Of a stretch of DNA of 64,000 bases, positions 29,824 through 49,507 are shown piece after piece. The notes beneath the pieces were generated by a model, which worked only from the letters and a program-made list of their open reading frames with translations, was not told the DNA's origin and did not search any database. The position numbers were made by a program, and so were the translations under genes. The stretch spans positions 10,685,231 through 10,749,230 of the forward strand of contig NC_089325.1 in the NCBI RefSeq assembly GCF_036669915.1, written 5' to 3'. Within the stretch, counting starts at the first letter, position 1, and each line of letters starts with the position of its first letter. The DNA is from Pocillopora verrucosa (lineage: Eukaryota > Cnidaria > Anthozoa > Scleractinia > Pocilloporidae).

Positions 29824-30962
29824 AAGAATTAGGCTCCAGATCATTGAATTTTTGTCTCTTTGATCAAAAACTGTATTTGAATATTTATTTCATACTGTGC
29901 TTCAAGATTACCAAACTACTTGAAAATTATCACCACTCCCTTTCACATTTCCCATTTAAGTATTAAATTACTGTTACAAGAGAGTTGGGTTATCTGGATT
30001 GTCTTTAATTCAAATTGTTAGAGAATAACTATTCCTGTTTTGCAACTGTAAATAAATGCAGATAAGGAAGAAACTTCAATGAACAAGCTTCCCTCTGATT
30101 TGGTTCTCATACAATCTTGAAAATTTTCTTTCTGGGAAACCTCCATAACTTCACAAGCCCTTTAGAAACAGCTGTTTGAAGGGATCATCCCTAAACTTTC
30201 CTTTTCACTATAAAGATGCTTTTAATATTTGTATATACATTTCTTGTTCTTCAAATTATGCATGAAATATTGTTGCTTAATTATTAAAATGAGAACAGTT
30301 TTTTGTTTATTAAGATGGCACAGACAAAAATTAGGAATAAATGAGAATGATTATTCCTTTGTAATATAAATTTACAGAAAGTTGGGAAAAATTACAAGTA
30401 ATTCTTCGTTTCAGTGGCTAGTTGTGTAACTTTTTTGTGTGTATTAATTACATTTGCAGCATTTGAGAATATGATTTAGAGTCATTTTAGGAATGCAATT
30501 CAGAAAGGCATTTGTTCTTTTGGGGTGCAATTTTGGAAATCAATAAGTTATTAGACATTACTTTTTGGGAAGGCAGTTGGGTTAGCACCATAGTTCAGAT
30601 GCTGTTATAACCATACTCTGAATGGACTAAAAGATATCAGATTTTATGCCTATTGATCCAGCTCTGCATCTTAGAAAGATGGCAGTGAGGCTGGATATTG
30701 CATGTTTTTGACCACAATATTTAGAAAATTATTTGCTGAGCAACTGCTTTCAGAATAATCTTTTCTTTTAAAAATATACTTTGTCAAATTCATTTAAGTA
30801 TAGTTTTAGATCTTCTAATAATAAAATCAAAATTGGAAAACAATTTGTTAGGATTTGGGTAACAGTTTCACACTGATTTTTTTCTTTTTATAACATTTGG
30901 TGGCAAATTCATAGTGCTTATTTGCTTATTTTGTCAAAGGGTTGAGTTCAAATTTGAAGGAC

Positions 30963-33900
30963 TTATCTTAGATGTGAATGCTCAGTCCAGAAATTGACAC
31001 TCTTTTTTGATTTACTCCCCATCATGTTGTAGTTCAGTTTCATGACACCAGTCACTAAACCTTCCTTATGCAGCCATACTGGCTGACCAGCAATAAATGT
31101 AGCATGCACATTGAGGTCTTCATCCAGGAAGACTAAGTCTGCATCAGATTTGTAGTTCAAGGTGCCTTTCCTTTGTTCAATCCCCAGCACCTGGGCAGGG
31201 TGTAGAGTAGCACCCTCAAGTGCTTCCACTGCGCTGCAGCCTGAAACATTTTGAAAGAAGAGGATTCCTTTAACCTTTCACTCTCAAGATTTAAATACAA
31301 CTTCTACTCACCAACTGCTTTTTTTTTTTTTTTTTTTTTTTTTTTTCATAGTTTGCACTCTGAGAATTTGAAGGAAAATCAAACAATTTGCCATTGTGGA
31401 ATTCTTTTCCTTCTAATTACATCTTAATTTGGGAATGTATGGATATTGTAAAATTATTTTTGGGTCAGTCCTTGGGGTTAGAGGGCTTGGAAATGATACT
31501 TTGCTGCCACAGTGAGTTTTGTACTTTTTGGTTCCTAGAGGTGATTAAAGTGTATTGATTAATTCATCATCCAGCAAGCAAATGATTGAAACAGTGGAAA
31601 TTGTGAACTTCTGTAAACAGGTTAATAACGCACACGAAAAAATGACACTGAAAACGAGTCCATTTTTCATGTAGCATGAGTGCAAACGTGTAAAGGGTGG
31701 ATATTACAAATAATGTAAACGTGTTGTAAAAATTCTGTCTTGACTATTGTGATGCTTTTTTCATTTAAATGATAAATAAGTAATAACATGATTTCCTGTA
31801 CGTATAATTTGGTGTAAATAAGCACTTTTATTTAAGCCCAACGGTCTCGTGCAATTTTGTTGTCTTTGAAAAATTTACTTGTGCTTATTTCCACCGAATT
31901 GCATTTGAACTCATGTTTTATTACCTACACTAAACAGAAGACAACAGGTGCTCACCTGACATTTTTCTGAATCTCTGAATGCAGACATCCATTGATGCAA
32001 TGCTAAAATAAACACATTTAATATCATCTTGTTCACATAGTGAGTAACAGACATAGAAAGGTCTTCAGATGTCACTTACACCCTTGAAAAGCTTTCCTTG
32101 TCATAAAGGAGAGCTTTGATCATCAAACACAATGATTGTGCATTGTTCTTTCCACCCTCTGACCTATAAGAGTGACTAGCGTGTAATTTCTTCTTACAAT
32201 GTCACACTTGAAACAAATATTAAGGTCACAGGAACAGGGGAAATGTTCATCAATTAAAGAAGCTCTCGATAGCCTACGTGTAGCCGTACCATCCCCTCCC
32301 AGCTAAGGTGAAACGGAGGTGAGGCAAAGTCTACGCAAACCTGACACTACCCATGTTCGGTGACGTTTCTCTTTTTGCAATAAAATATAGTGCCTTTTTT
32401 CGGTTAACCCCTTTTTGTCGATTCTTTCGTCAATTCTGATTGGCTAGATTTGGTAATTTGTTTTCATAGTAACGAACAAGTGAACAAAACGCGTATATGG
32501 TCAACTTTTCAGAAAACAGCGATCTACGAAGTTTCAAGGCAAATTTGCGCGACTTTTGGGATATAGACATTTGAAGAAGAACAGCAGAAAGCCATAGATA
32601 TGTTTTTCGAAAGTAACACTGCCTCCGTTTCGTTACCAACTGGCTATGGAAAATTTTTAATATCTTAAGCAGTGCCAGTGATCGATTGCCTTTCTTCTCT
32701 AGAGGTACTTACAAAAACGAAGACCCCGAAAACGAAGACCTAAGACCCCCTACGAAAACGAAGACCCATCACGAAAACGAAGACCCATTACGAAAACGAA
32801 GACCCCCCCCCCCCACGAAAACGAAGATCCACAGTTGAGTAGTAGTCGTTTTAGCTTTAAAGTAGTCCCATTGAAGGCTCCATGGGGCTCTACTGTTGAA
32901 ATATTTCGGATAAAATTGCAGACGTGCCAAATTCAGAATTCAAGATTTCTGTAAGGATCTTCGTTTTCGTAGTGTGTCTCATGAACATAATCTTTGTCCA
33001 CAATGGTAATACCAACCTCTTTTGAACTTGTTTTAGTAATATGTCTTCGTTTTCGTAGGTGGGGGGGTTTCGTAATGAGTCTTCGTTTTCGCAGGGGGTC
33101 TTCGTTTTCGTAATGGGTCTTCGTTTTCGTAATGGCTCTTCGTTTTCGTAATGGCTCTTCGTTTTCGTAATGGCTCTTCGTTTTCGTAATGGCTCTTCGT
33201 TTTCGTAATGGCTCTTCGTTTTCGTAATGGCTCTTCGTTTTCGTAGATGGTCTTAGGTCTTCGTTTTCGTAACTACTAGATGAACCGGTCACTATGTTCA
33301 TTGTGCCGTTCACATTTGAACTCGGTCGCTAAATTGCAAATTTACCAGAAAAATGGAAAATAAATTCACTTCAATGTTGTTGTTTATCTCGATAACCTTT
33401 ACGCTAACACGTGCCACTTCGTAAAAAAATATTAGCAAGTGACATCGTTTTGCATAAATTAGAGTGACCTCACGGAACACGATTAGTGTCGGGTTTGCGT
33501 GGACATTCCCTCGGATTCGTTTCACCTTGCAGGGGGAGGGTACAGCTACACGTAGGCTAGCTACTCTCGATAGCCTACGTGTAGCCGTACCATCCCCTCC
33601 CCGCTGTAAGATTAGTGTCACGTTGGCGTAAAAGTTCGATCGCTTCCGTTTCACCTTGCGCGCGGGGGGGAGGAGGGTACAGCTACACGTTGGCTCAGCT
33701 CTCCACTGTTAAACAAATTCTCTTCGTCAACACTTTAGGAAATGTATTAACAACAGTATGGGGAATATGCATGCTAATGTTAGGGTGGATGAGCATTCTA
33801 ACTTATTACAAAGAGGATTATCTTGTTTTGTATTACTGTGACAGGAACTAGTAATTGTGCCAGGGGAGGAGGGGCTGATTGGAGGAGAGAGTGCAAAGGT

Positions 33901-36900
33901 GTAAAATACTTTAGATGAAATAATGTAAAAAAAAAAAGGCATAGATAAACAGGAATCACTGTGAAGGGGGAGGGGGGGAGTTCTGACTTCCTCACCCAGC
34001 CCAGGTGCCCAAATAGTCCTAGTGAAATTGGTTCCCATAGGGTGTAGCATAGTGTCTATAGACTATACCTTCCTGCAAGTGTGTTAGTTCCTTTTAAGGT
34101 GGCTTTTTCATGATTTATCTCGACTTGCATTGGGCCGAGCTTGTGTAATCCTGGAGGAAGTCCAAGGGCAGCAATAGCATCAGTGACTAAAACAAGTCCT
34201 GTTTGAAAAAAAAAGAAAACAAGATTACCAAATGCACAAGCTTTTTTGTTTGTGAAAGTTTGAAAGAGAAAGGGGAAGGATCTAATGTATATTACATATC
34301 AAATGATGTGAGGTATTCAAGAACAAGTTTATTGCATGGGTGGAGTATGACATCAGTTGCATCAGAAAAGGATGCTTCCTACAGGTTTCGCAGAAAGATA
34401 TGCTTTTCAAAATTGTATGAGAACCAATCACAACATCACTGCAACAGAAGCCATTACAGTCAAGGAATAAGTTTTTCCTGGAAAATAATGATCTGTGTTC
34501 TTCTCTCCTTGGTCCCCAGTACACCTGTAAATGAGGTGCTACTGACACAGCACCATAGTTTCTTAAGAAATTAACCCCCTTTTCAAAGCGGGAGACTGGT
34601 AAGGCTAGAGAACTCTTCCATACCATTAGGATGTGATCTGTGTGCTATTCTTGTGGCTGTTGGATGTGTGTGAATTCCATCAGCTATAAGTCCATAGAAT
34701 ATGGGTTTAGGGATATCGTAACTTGTGAGAAGTCCTACAATTCCAGGATCTCTGTGATGGAACTAAAATCAAAAGTTATAGTCATAGGTTCTACATTATA
34801 TATTACAATAAAATACAGGATGACAGACCTAATTTGCCTTATTGTGGTTTTATTGTTCTGTTTCAGATCAAATTATAGTACTCAAGGGGCTACTGTCCTT
34901 GTATATTAATTTTCTCAAATTCACCTTGATTTCCATAAAGACAGAAGGTTCAACCCCCCTGAAAATTTTATGTGATCAATAAGGGGCTCTTCATTTAATT
35001 GGCTTGAGTAAAGTCTGTTGACCTTCTGACCTTCTGACCTACTGACCTTCTGACCTGCTAACACAATACTTACTGGCAACATGGCATTGAATAGATGAGT
35101 GATAAATGTAGCACCATTGTCTGCTGCTTTCTCTGCAATGGACAGGTTTGCTGCAGAGTGACCTGCAAAGATAGGAAATCTCAACTGTTTTGAGCAACAA
35201 ATGTAAAGGTAAAGTCTGCTCTTAAGCATGTATTAACAGCTCATACTGCCACAGTTTGATATCCTTGTTTCCATAGCACTGAATGCTACCCCCAAGCATT
35301 TTATCAGGTATCCTTGATAGTTTGCCAGGACCCATTGTTACTCCTGGGTGGAGAGGGTCTCTGTGAGTTAAGTGTCTTTCCCAAAACCATAATAAATGAC
35401 CTGCTAAGGACTCAAACCTGGACCTTTTGACCCCCCCCCCCCCACCCTCCTCCCCTCCACAGTCCAGTCTGCTGATATTAGCCTCTCCCACATTTCAAGT
35501 AATGGTTAGTAATGATTGAACACAGTACTGACAGTGGATTCCTCCTTTAAATGAAAACTTTTGGAGAACAAAAATTTTGGTAGAAAATACAAGATGATTG
35601 CAACACCTAAGATAGTAATAATGTACTCTATCTAGAGCAAAAAAATAAAAGCTGCCTGTCGGAATAATCAAGTGGCTTTTTAAAAGCAGTCAGGTCCCCT
35701 ATACTTGATTACACAGCCTGGTAGATTACAAGGTCATATTCTTTTTTCCATTGATAAAACAGGAAAAGTTGTTTCTAAAATTCACCTATTGATACCACAA
35801 TGTTCCTCTTTACTAACTGTTGTATGGACTCCATACTTTCCCCAGCCAGTTCGGGAGCTATTGTTATGATGCTCACATGATCTAATGAGCTATAAAAGTC
35901 CTCGATTTCTTGGGCTCCTTTGGTGCTGATCTGCCTCATCAGATGTTCTTTGTGAGCTCCTTTCATTTCAGGATTTATGAATGGACCTTCCAAATGGGCA
36001 CCTGCGATTATGATGATTAACAACTGAGTTTCTTTAACCCTTTTAATTCATCTGTGATCATCATGGTGTTCGAATTAACTACAAAATGACCACAATCATA
36101 TAAGGATTGCTGATTTAGTCAACACACTACTACTGTTCCGTCTCAAGGTTTACAGTCACTATCCTCATGATTATCATCATCATCACCATTATCGCAGCTG
36201 TCATAAATGTCATTCCCTGCACAACTATAATGATTGCATTATCATCTACATCTCCATTGTCAAGTTATCACCATCATGATATTTATCAAAACTATCAGTT
36301 TCATCATTATTGATATTGTTATCATTATTAGGTAATTCTCACCTAATACTTCTGCACCATGAACTCCACCTGGGGTTCGTTTTATCTTCTTCAAAATCTG
36401 GGGACAAATGAAAGTTCCACAAAGCATTTTAACCCTTTAACTCCCATGAGTGACCAAGACAGAATTTCTCCTTATAATATCAATAAAATACTGACCAGAT
36501 AAGTGATGAGAATAAAGAGAAATATCAATTAGGGGATAATTGGCTGATCCAATACTAAATTCTCTGAACTAACATCATGAGAATTATATGGTTGACAGTG
36601 AAGAGAAGTACAAATTTGATCTGGGAGTTGAAGGGTTAAGGATTTATTAGCTTCCGATATGGCTACATTTTCCTAGAGAAGAAAGCAACACTTCAAGAAC
36701 ATGTAATATTTCCTGTCACTCCATGCAACAGAAACCATGATAAGCTGTAACAGGACAGGCCTTTAAGTGTGCATGTTGCTATTCCATAATAGGATATTAT
36801 TTACCTCATTGTAACTTGCTTGCGATGATGTGACAATTGTAGGACAGTAAGATGTCACACCATGCTGTAACAAACCCTTGGAAACAGTCTTCAAACCTTC

Positions 36901-37709
36901 CTCCAACTTATCAGGATCAGAAGAGAAATCAACTCCAAATCCACCTTGAATGTAACAAATATTAAAGAAAATACAAGGCTTCATTGTCTCCTATGTATAC
37001 ATAGACAAACAAAAGCAGAGGCAGTGCTCCATCATGCTGTAAGAGAAATCATGGTCTGCTGGAAGATTCTGTCTCTACCTTCTCTCCTAGCTCTACCTTA
37101 CCTTACCTTCTAAAAAACCTAAGAGTGACCAGCATCAAATTTCTCTCTACAATATTACCACTGAATCACACATTAATGTCATGAGAATAAAGGAAATGAT
37201 CATCAACTGAAGAAACTCTTGATTGTTAGACAAATTCTCCTTGTCAGCACCTTTGTAAATGTACAGAGAACAGTGTGGAGAATATGTATATTGACGTTAG
37301 GGTGTAAAGGTTAAGTGCCTATACAGCCTCCACAGGGACAAACACAAACCCAACCCCCTTCAAACAACATGAACGTGATAGGTTTCAAGATGGAGCAAAA
37401 GCACAACCATTTCCCTAATCCCCTTTGCAAGAGGCTGCAACCATCTCAATCGCAAAACAGTTTCAAGTTATGTAGACAAAATGAGAACTTACCATTTATT
37501 TGGAGATCAATAAATCCTGGGCTTATGATTAAACTGTTACAATCAATTTGAACATCGGCGAGAACTTTCCCTCCCCAAAATACATCTCGTGGATCAATAA
37601 TCTTGCCGTCTCTCACCCAAAGGTCTTCTTCAATTAATTTACTGTCTCTCAGTAAACGGCAGTTCTTGAACTGGTACAATTTTGTTTGACCCTCATGCCG
37701 CCTTTTCAT
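30963..37709 (-). CDS. AMDHD2: N-acetylglucosamine-6-phosphate deacetylase
   Basis: Removes acetate from GlcNAc-6-phosphate in amino-sugar breakdown and limits hexosamine flux. Cytosolic amidohydrolase. Nine exons on the minus strand, all phases consistent: 37493-37709, 36805-36944, 36343-36397, 35786-36001, 35074-35162, 34624-34762, 34069-34198, 31956-32002, 30963-31240; 436 codons (human 409; the excess is a C-terminal tail after [15 protein letters not shown]). Motifs: [17 protein letters not shown] (family Q-x-N in place of H-x-H), HLEGPF with metal ligand Glu142, GHS (His211), THLFNAM (His232), [26 protein letters not shown] and VTDAIAALG (Asp292). The 15-codon exon 8 ([16 protein letters not shown]) is supported by phase and homology. 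The start is uncertain: the DNA just before ATG 37709 (TTTTTTTTCACACAG) looks like an acceptor, so an upstream exon is possible. Confidence 0.92.
31319..31346 (+). repeat. poly(T) tract, AMDHD2 intron 8
   Basis: An uninterrupted run of about 27 T. On the minus (transcribed) strand this is a poly(A) tract and may be the tail of a degraded retroelement, though no body is recognised. Confidence 0.7.
32570..32665 (+). pseudogene. RecQ-like helicase motif I fragment
   Basis: The plus strand reads [20 protein letters not shown], then SLPTGYGKF. The string Q-x2-AI...SLPTGxGKS is the Walker A region of RecQ-type helicases; here the Ser after Lys is Phe. It stops at a TAA just beyond. Many cnidarian repeats carry such RecQ-like coding pieces, and this one lies within a TIR element. 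It is a short, dead fragment. Confidence 0.5.
32713..33274. repeat. inverted minisatellite, 16-19-bp units
   Basis: 32713-32830 is an array of (TA)CGAAAACGAAGACCC units on the plus strand. 32957-33274 is the inverse array; from 33103 it is a regular 19-bp unit, ATGGCTCTTCGTTTTCGTA, repeated about seven times. The two arms are complementary and separated by ~125 bp, so the locus can form a very long hairpin. The minus-strand open frame through it ([18 protein letters not shown] repeats) is an artefact of the repeat. Confidence 0.85.
35222..35480 (-). mobile_element. SINE, AMDHD2 intron 4
   Basis: The minus strand shows GGTCCAGGTTTGAGTCC (B-box-like), then GGGAAAGACACTTAACTCAC, CAGAGACCCTCTCCACCCAG, GAGTAACAATGGGTCCTGGC. 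This order (TTGGGCAAGACACTT..., CCTCTCTCCACCCAGG..., AAATGGGTACCGGC...) is that of SINEs widespread in cnidarian and other marine invertebrate genomes. A poly(C) run at about 35431-35442 precedes it. Confidence 0.65.
36120..36332. repeat. degenerate ATC/CAT-rich tract, AMDHD2 intron 3
   Basis: Repeated ATCATCATC / TTATCATTATT words (for example GATTATCATCATCATCACCA). A similar tract is at 43455-43510 in AFG2A intron 9. Low-complexity DNA with no coding content. Confidence 0.55.
36429..36639 (+). mobile_element. MITE family A, AMDHD2 intron 2
   Basis: Full copy: TTTAACCCTTTAACTCCCAT at the left, GATCTGGGAGTTGAAGGGTTAA at the right. It is nearly the same as 42643-42840 (ATGAGTGACCAAGACAGA, TGATCCAATACTAAATTCT). 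Confidence 0.8.
37118..37314 (+). mobile_element. MITE family B, AMDHD2 intron 1
   Basis: CCTAAGAGTGACCAGCATCA at the left, then ATGAGAATAAAGGAAATGAT, AGACAAATTCTCCTTGTCAG and GTTAGGGTGTAAAGGTTAA at the right. Collinear with 45875-46086. Confidence 0.75.
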
Positions 37710-38025
37710 ACTGTGTGAAAAAAAAGCGTGTAAAAACATCTGCTCCTGGGTTGAAATTGGGATTTAATTCATTTACTCATCTCGGATCGAAAGCTCATTA
37801 ATAGGGCTAAAATCAGTGCACAACAATGAAATCTTCACTTAGTGAATTCCAGGTACATGATATTCTTTTAAAATACGTTAAATACCTGTGGAAGGAGCTC
37901 GAACTCTGGAAAACATTGAAAATATCAGATGCGAGTGATTAATCCACGTGAAGTAATTCATGAAGCAGAAACCTGTTACATTGCAGTTGAGACTAGTGAC
38001 GAGCAGGGGCTTGGGTAGGAGATAG
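37710..38025. other. 5' region of AMDHD2
   Basis: No coding exon is seen apart from the possible extension of AMDHD2 exon 1. It should contain the AMDHD2 promoter, or an intron followed by a non-coding exon. No TATA box stands out. Confidence 0.35.
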
Positions 38026-39600
38026 ATAGATAATCTTTATTTACCCACGAACAATTCATCAGCCATAAAAACATTCAAATATATAAACATGCATTAAATG
38101 GATAAGATACTATAAAAACTATACTCAAAGCACAAACCTAACTAAAGCTGCTTTCCACGAATGCCGTGCTTGAACGTACTTCTTTAATTAAACACTTAAA
38201 TAACCCAAGGGACTCTGCTTGTCTTGCGTCACGAGGAAGTCTGTTCCAAAGGGTGACGCCACTATAGCTAAAGTTATTTTTGTAATAGTTTGTGCGTGGT
38301 AAAGGAACATTAAGCTTATTCTCAGAGTCTCTTAGGTCATACGCAGTTTCTCGTCTTTCAAATTTAGAATATAAATAATCTGGAGCTAAACCGTGTAGAG
38401 ACTTAAAGACCATTACGGCTCTTTGTATTTGCTGCTGGGAAGCTAGGTTTTTCCATCTCAGGAGCTCAAACAAGTGACCAGCATCAGCGTCATAATTTGA
38501 ATACGTCAAAACACGGGCTGTTCTGTTTTGTTGTTTCTGTACCTTGTTCTGCAAAGTTATCCCGCAGTTTCCCCAAACAATATTGCAATAGTACAGTCAA
38601 AATGTGGTTGCGATCAGAGCTTGACATATTAGAAGCAAAGTCGCTTGAGGGACAAGGTGCCTTATTCGTTTTATAGCCCCAGTGCCAGAGGCAACTTTCT
38701 TTGTTAGTTCATCGATGTGACTGCTCCAATCGAGTTTGTTATCGATGGTCACTCCAAGTGATTTTGCGGTGGTAACCTGGCTAACTTGATCGTCATAAAT
38801 TGTGATCATGGGAGAAACTGCGAGAGTACTCAATCTCCGCCTTGAACCAATGAGCATAAACTCAGTTTTAGTCATATTTAAAGTAAGTTTGTTCGCTCTC
38901 AACCAATTGAGAAAATTTTCTAAGTCTTGATTTAAATATAACTGGGAGATCGTCTACACAATCACCCGCATATGTAAAGTGGGTGTCGTCGGCGTACATC
39001 CTCGGTTCACAATTGGATAAACAACTCGGAAGATCATTGATATATAACAGGAATGGCAATGGCCCGAGAATCGTCCCCTGGGGAACTCCACAAGTTAATG
39101 AACGGTTATTAGATAACGACCCATTAATGGAGCACATTTGCGTGCGATTCTCTCAGTATGACTTAAACCATTTGAACGCATTTCCCCATATGCCGTAGTG
39201 GCTTAACTTGGATAGGAGGATCTCGCGATCAACTGTGTCGAAGGCCTTTTTTAAATCAAGAAAAACGACAGCGTTGGTTTTTCCACGATCAATATTATAC
39301 GCCTAAGTGTCAGTGGCTTCAAGGAGGGCCGTAACATTCGAATAAGTAGCGCGAAAACCCGATTTATATTTACAGATGATACTTTTCTCTTCTAAATAGG
39401 CATATAATTGATCATAGACAATTCTTTCAAACATTTTGGCTACGACTGAGTGAAGAGTCACTCCATTAATGGATAGTTTCCTGAAGGCGAACACCATGCC
39501 ACGATCGCTAATACTGAATGTGAACCTTCGACCGTGGTAATTTTCTGCTTCTTGATTGATCAAAAATCCGGCGTCTTGGTTGTGGTCGGTTAACTATTCT
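38026..39600 (-). mobile_element. non-LTR retrotransposon (CR1/Jockey-like RT), decayed
   Basis: The minus strand carries, in order: FRKLSINGVTLHSVVAKMFE then RIVYDQL (39480-39300); SLTCGVPQGTILGPLPFLLY with RMYADDTHFTYAG (39137-38950); NMTKTEFMLIGSRRRL (38880); KVQKQQNRTARVLTYSNYD and GVTLWNRLPRDARQAES (38550-38200). These are reverse-transcriptase palm and C-terminal motifs of non-LTR elements. Frame changes occur near 39300, 38900 and 38590. The 3' end is a short (GATA)n-like tail on the plus strand (GATAGATAGATAATCTTT at 38023-38040), typical of CR1-type ends. It lies just 3' of AFG2A. Confidence 0.85.
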
Positions 39601-39974
39601 ATGTGGTTTGCTATAAAGAGGAACTAGCAAGAACTTTTCTCTCTCCATAAGGCTGGAGCAGATCCTTGATTCGCAATTATAGATATCACCTCTCTGGAGA
39701 GTAAATGACGCTATAGAGGAACTAACAAAAACACGATCTAAATTTGGATACCCAAAAAGGAAATTTGTACATGGGATCACAAACGGCAAAAGACACATTC
39801 AATAGATTCATTAGAGTACAGGGCCCCTGTATTCATTTCGTAGAGTCTGCACTGCATTGAAACGAGAAAAAAAAAGGACAACTTGAACAACTGCTGATTT
39901 ATTGTTTCAAGACAGCCTTCCAGAGGTCTAAATTGGCATTTTACGTTCAGAAGACATGTCAAAATCTTAGCCTA
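39601..39974. other. 3' flank of AFG2A
   Basis: Between the AFG2A stop and the retroelement. It presumably contains the AFG2A 3' UTR: TTTATTGTTTCAAG at about 39898 (minus AATAAA) is a possible polyadenylation signal. No other gene is seen. Confidence 0.4.
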
Positions 39975-47549
<7,575 letters not shown>

Positions 47550-49159
47550 CTTTCGCGCGGAAAAACACGTGAAATTAAAAATTTTCAAAGTAAGGTTCAC
47601 ATGACATAAATATAAATAAATGATAACCCGCTGACATATAGTAGTTCAGAATCAACATAGGTCCCAGTGCTCTACGTTATTTTGTTAAGATACGTGTGCA
47701 ACCCGAACAATAAATTTTGTTTTTATTGCATTGTAAAACAAAATTTATCGAAGGAGAAAGCCACGTGTGTTGATCCCTCAACTCTCAAGAATAACCAAGA
47801 CAATTTCTCCTGTCAATATCAATGCAATCTCAAGTAGACGGGTGGTGACAATGAAGAACAATATTAACAAAGGGGTTTTAACTTGATCCCAAATTCTCTG
47901 AACTACCTTTAAAAGAATTGTATGGCGGACAGTAGGAGAAATTACAAATGAGATCTTGGGAGTGAAAGGGTTTTTAAGAAACAAATTAAATTAAAATGCA
48001 GGGAGAATGATGAGTTTATTCTTGGTTATATGGTACACCCAGGGGATCTACTTTCTCTGCTTAATGATAGTTTGTAAAGTTATTGTCACAGAAAGAGATA
48101 TGCTGGAAAGATTCTATACTTAGTACCGAAATAGCTTTTTGGGGTTAAAATAATGTTATCCCTACAACTGACTGATTTCGGCTGGAGGTTATCAAACTGA
48201 AACAAATGTTTGTTCATGCGTTTCTTTTTTTGCTTAGGAAAGCATTACATCATGGTTTAAGCACGGCTGCCGTCATGTCGTTTTTGACAGAAATGCTGCA
48301 TTTTTTTTTTTCGAGGTAAAAGTGTGCTAAAAACGGTACTTTCCCCTTGGTGGTAAAAGACATGTTATTCTTTCTAATTGAAGCGCATAAGTGAAGACAG
48401 CTAAACATTAATCCCCATTATTTCGATGGATTATTAGCGAAAGAGGCTAGAATAATTTTACAAAAGTACAGACCCAGCCGTACGTGGTAAAGACCGTTTA
48501 GACTGCAGTTTTCCATGCTTTCTTAATTCAATATTCAAGCATGATTCCCTGTTTGTTTTGCAGACTTTCAGACTCAGTGTTAAAGAAAATGTGGTCCTTA
48601 TTCTGCCTTTGTTTACTTGAGAAATACGCGTTGATTTCCCTTGCTTTGAAATTTTAGCATATCTTTTTCGTTAATTTCCCTTGCTCTCTCTGGTTCGCGT
48701 TGATTCGAGTAGTGTTTACTTCAGTTGGCCTGACAACTGAACACTTGCGTCAATTAACTAAAGTAAAGTACTTCTCCTTTTAACCAGAACCACGGAAAGG
48801 GCTGATCAAAGATCAAAACGTTCTGAAGGATTTTTTTACCTCTCTACAACTCGGAACCTTTCTTGACTACTTAAAGACACTTGTTGAGTTATTTGTTTTT
48901 TTGTTAACTTTAACGTTATTTGTTTGTTAAAACAAGATTTTCGTCTTTATTCGATTCTTTAAGAGTAATATCCAGTGTACGACATAATTGATATCACATT
49001 TTTTTGCATATGCTTTTGACAGACAACTACCAATGTGATTTCGCGATTTAAATCCATTTAAAAGTTTAGGAAAACAGGAAAAAAAAAATCAGTGGATATA
49101 ATTCTTAACGAAAAACATGGGAAAAATCCAGGTGAAACTCAGATGCTCAATTTCAGTGT
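47550..49159. other. AFG2A upstream region and spacer
   Basis: No coding exon is recognised. 47550-47810 is the AFG2A 5' flank, repeated at 57520-57830 (ATAAATAAATGATAACCCGC; TAGTTCAGAATCAACAT). 47768-47975 is a degenerate family A MITE. About 49020-49140 resumes homology with 58440-58560 (ATTTCGCGATTTAAATCCAT). Confidence 0.5.
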
Positions 49160-49507
49160 CGAAAAAATAATAATAATAATAATAAGTCTTTATTAAGCAC
49201 TCTAAACAACAAACGTGTTTAGTTACAATGATATGAAATCAGCAAGTATAAAACTAATAAACTAACTAAATTACTAACTGAATAACTAATAAGAGAACAA
49301 ACATCTATTAATAAAGGTCCTTTTGAAACGTTCAGTTCTGACAAGCGGGAGAATATAATTATGGCGCCTCTTACGTAGCGTATCCATTGTTCGCTCTGGT
49401 GGCAAAAGGTCATCTAAAGCTGTTGGAAAATCGCTGTCGGTGATCTTGGCCCACAACTTCTTATCTTTTAGAAAAAATCGATTGCCAACAATGTTTGAAT
49501 AAAGCAA
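49160..49507 (-). mobile_element. 3' end of a non-LTR retrotransposon
   Basis: The minus-strand frame includes LLPPERTMDTLRKRRHNYIL then PLVRTERFKRTFINRCLF, a C-terminal tail common in cnidarian non-LTR elements. The plus-strand edge is a run of AATAAT repeats (about 49166-49184), matching a 3' microsatellite-like end. The insert is missing from the duplicated block at 58.5 kb, so it arrived in this copy after the duplication or was lost from the other. Confidence 0.7.

Larger units (their letters stand above)
29258..30962. other. convergent 3' region between ASZ1 and AMDHD2
   Basis: The two genes end tail to tail 1.7 kb apart. ASZ1 polyadenylation could use AATAAA in GTAAATAAATGCAG (about 30048). 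Two MITE copies occupy 29406-29617 and 29630-29823. The rest (30060-30960) is AT-rich with no coding exon. Confidence 0.5.
32268..33697. mobile_element. 1.43-kb TIR element inserted in a family B MITE
   Basis: The left end GATAGCCTACGTGTAGCCGT and right end ...GGGTACAGCTACACGTTGGCTCA are inverted, and the insertion is flanked by the 6-bp direct repeat GCTCTC (32262-32267 and 33698-33703). Outside lie the two halves of a family B MITE (about 32165-32261 and 33704-33795). A second, shorter element with the same ends (about 33569-33697) sits at its right edge. Inside are a helicase fragment (32570-32665) and an inverted minisatellite. All of it is in AMDHD2 intron 7. Confidence 0.65.

Noticed and set aside
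32933-33313. 126-codon minus frame of [18 protein letters not shown] repeats
   Set aside because: It is a translation of the 19-bp minisatellite, whose period gives an artificial repeat protein.
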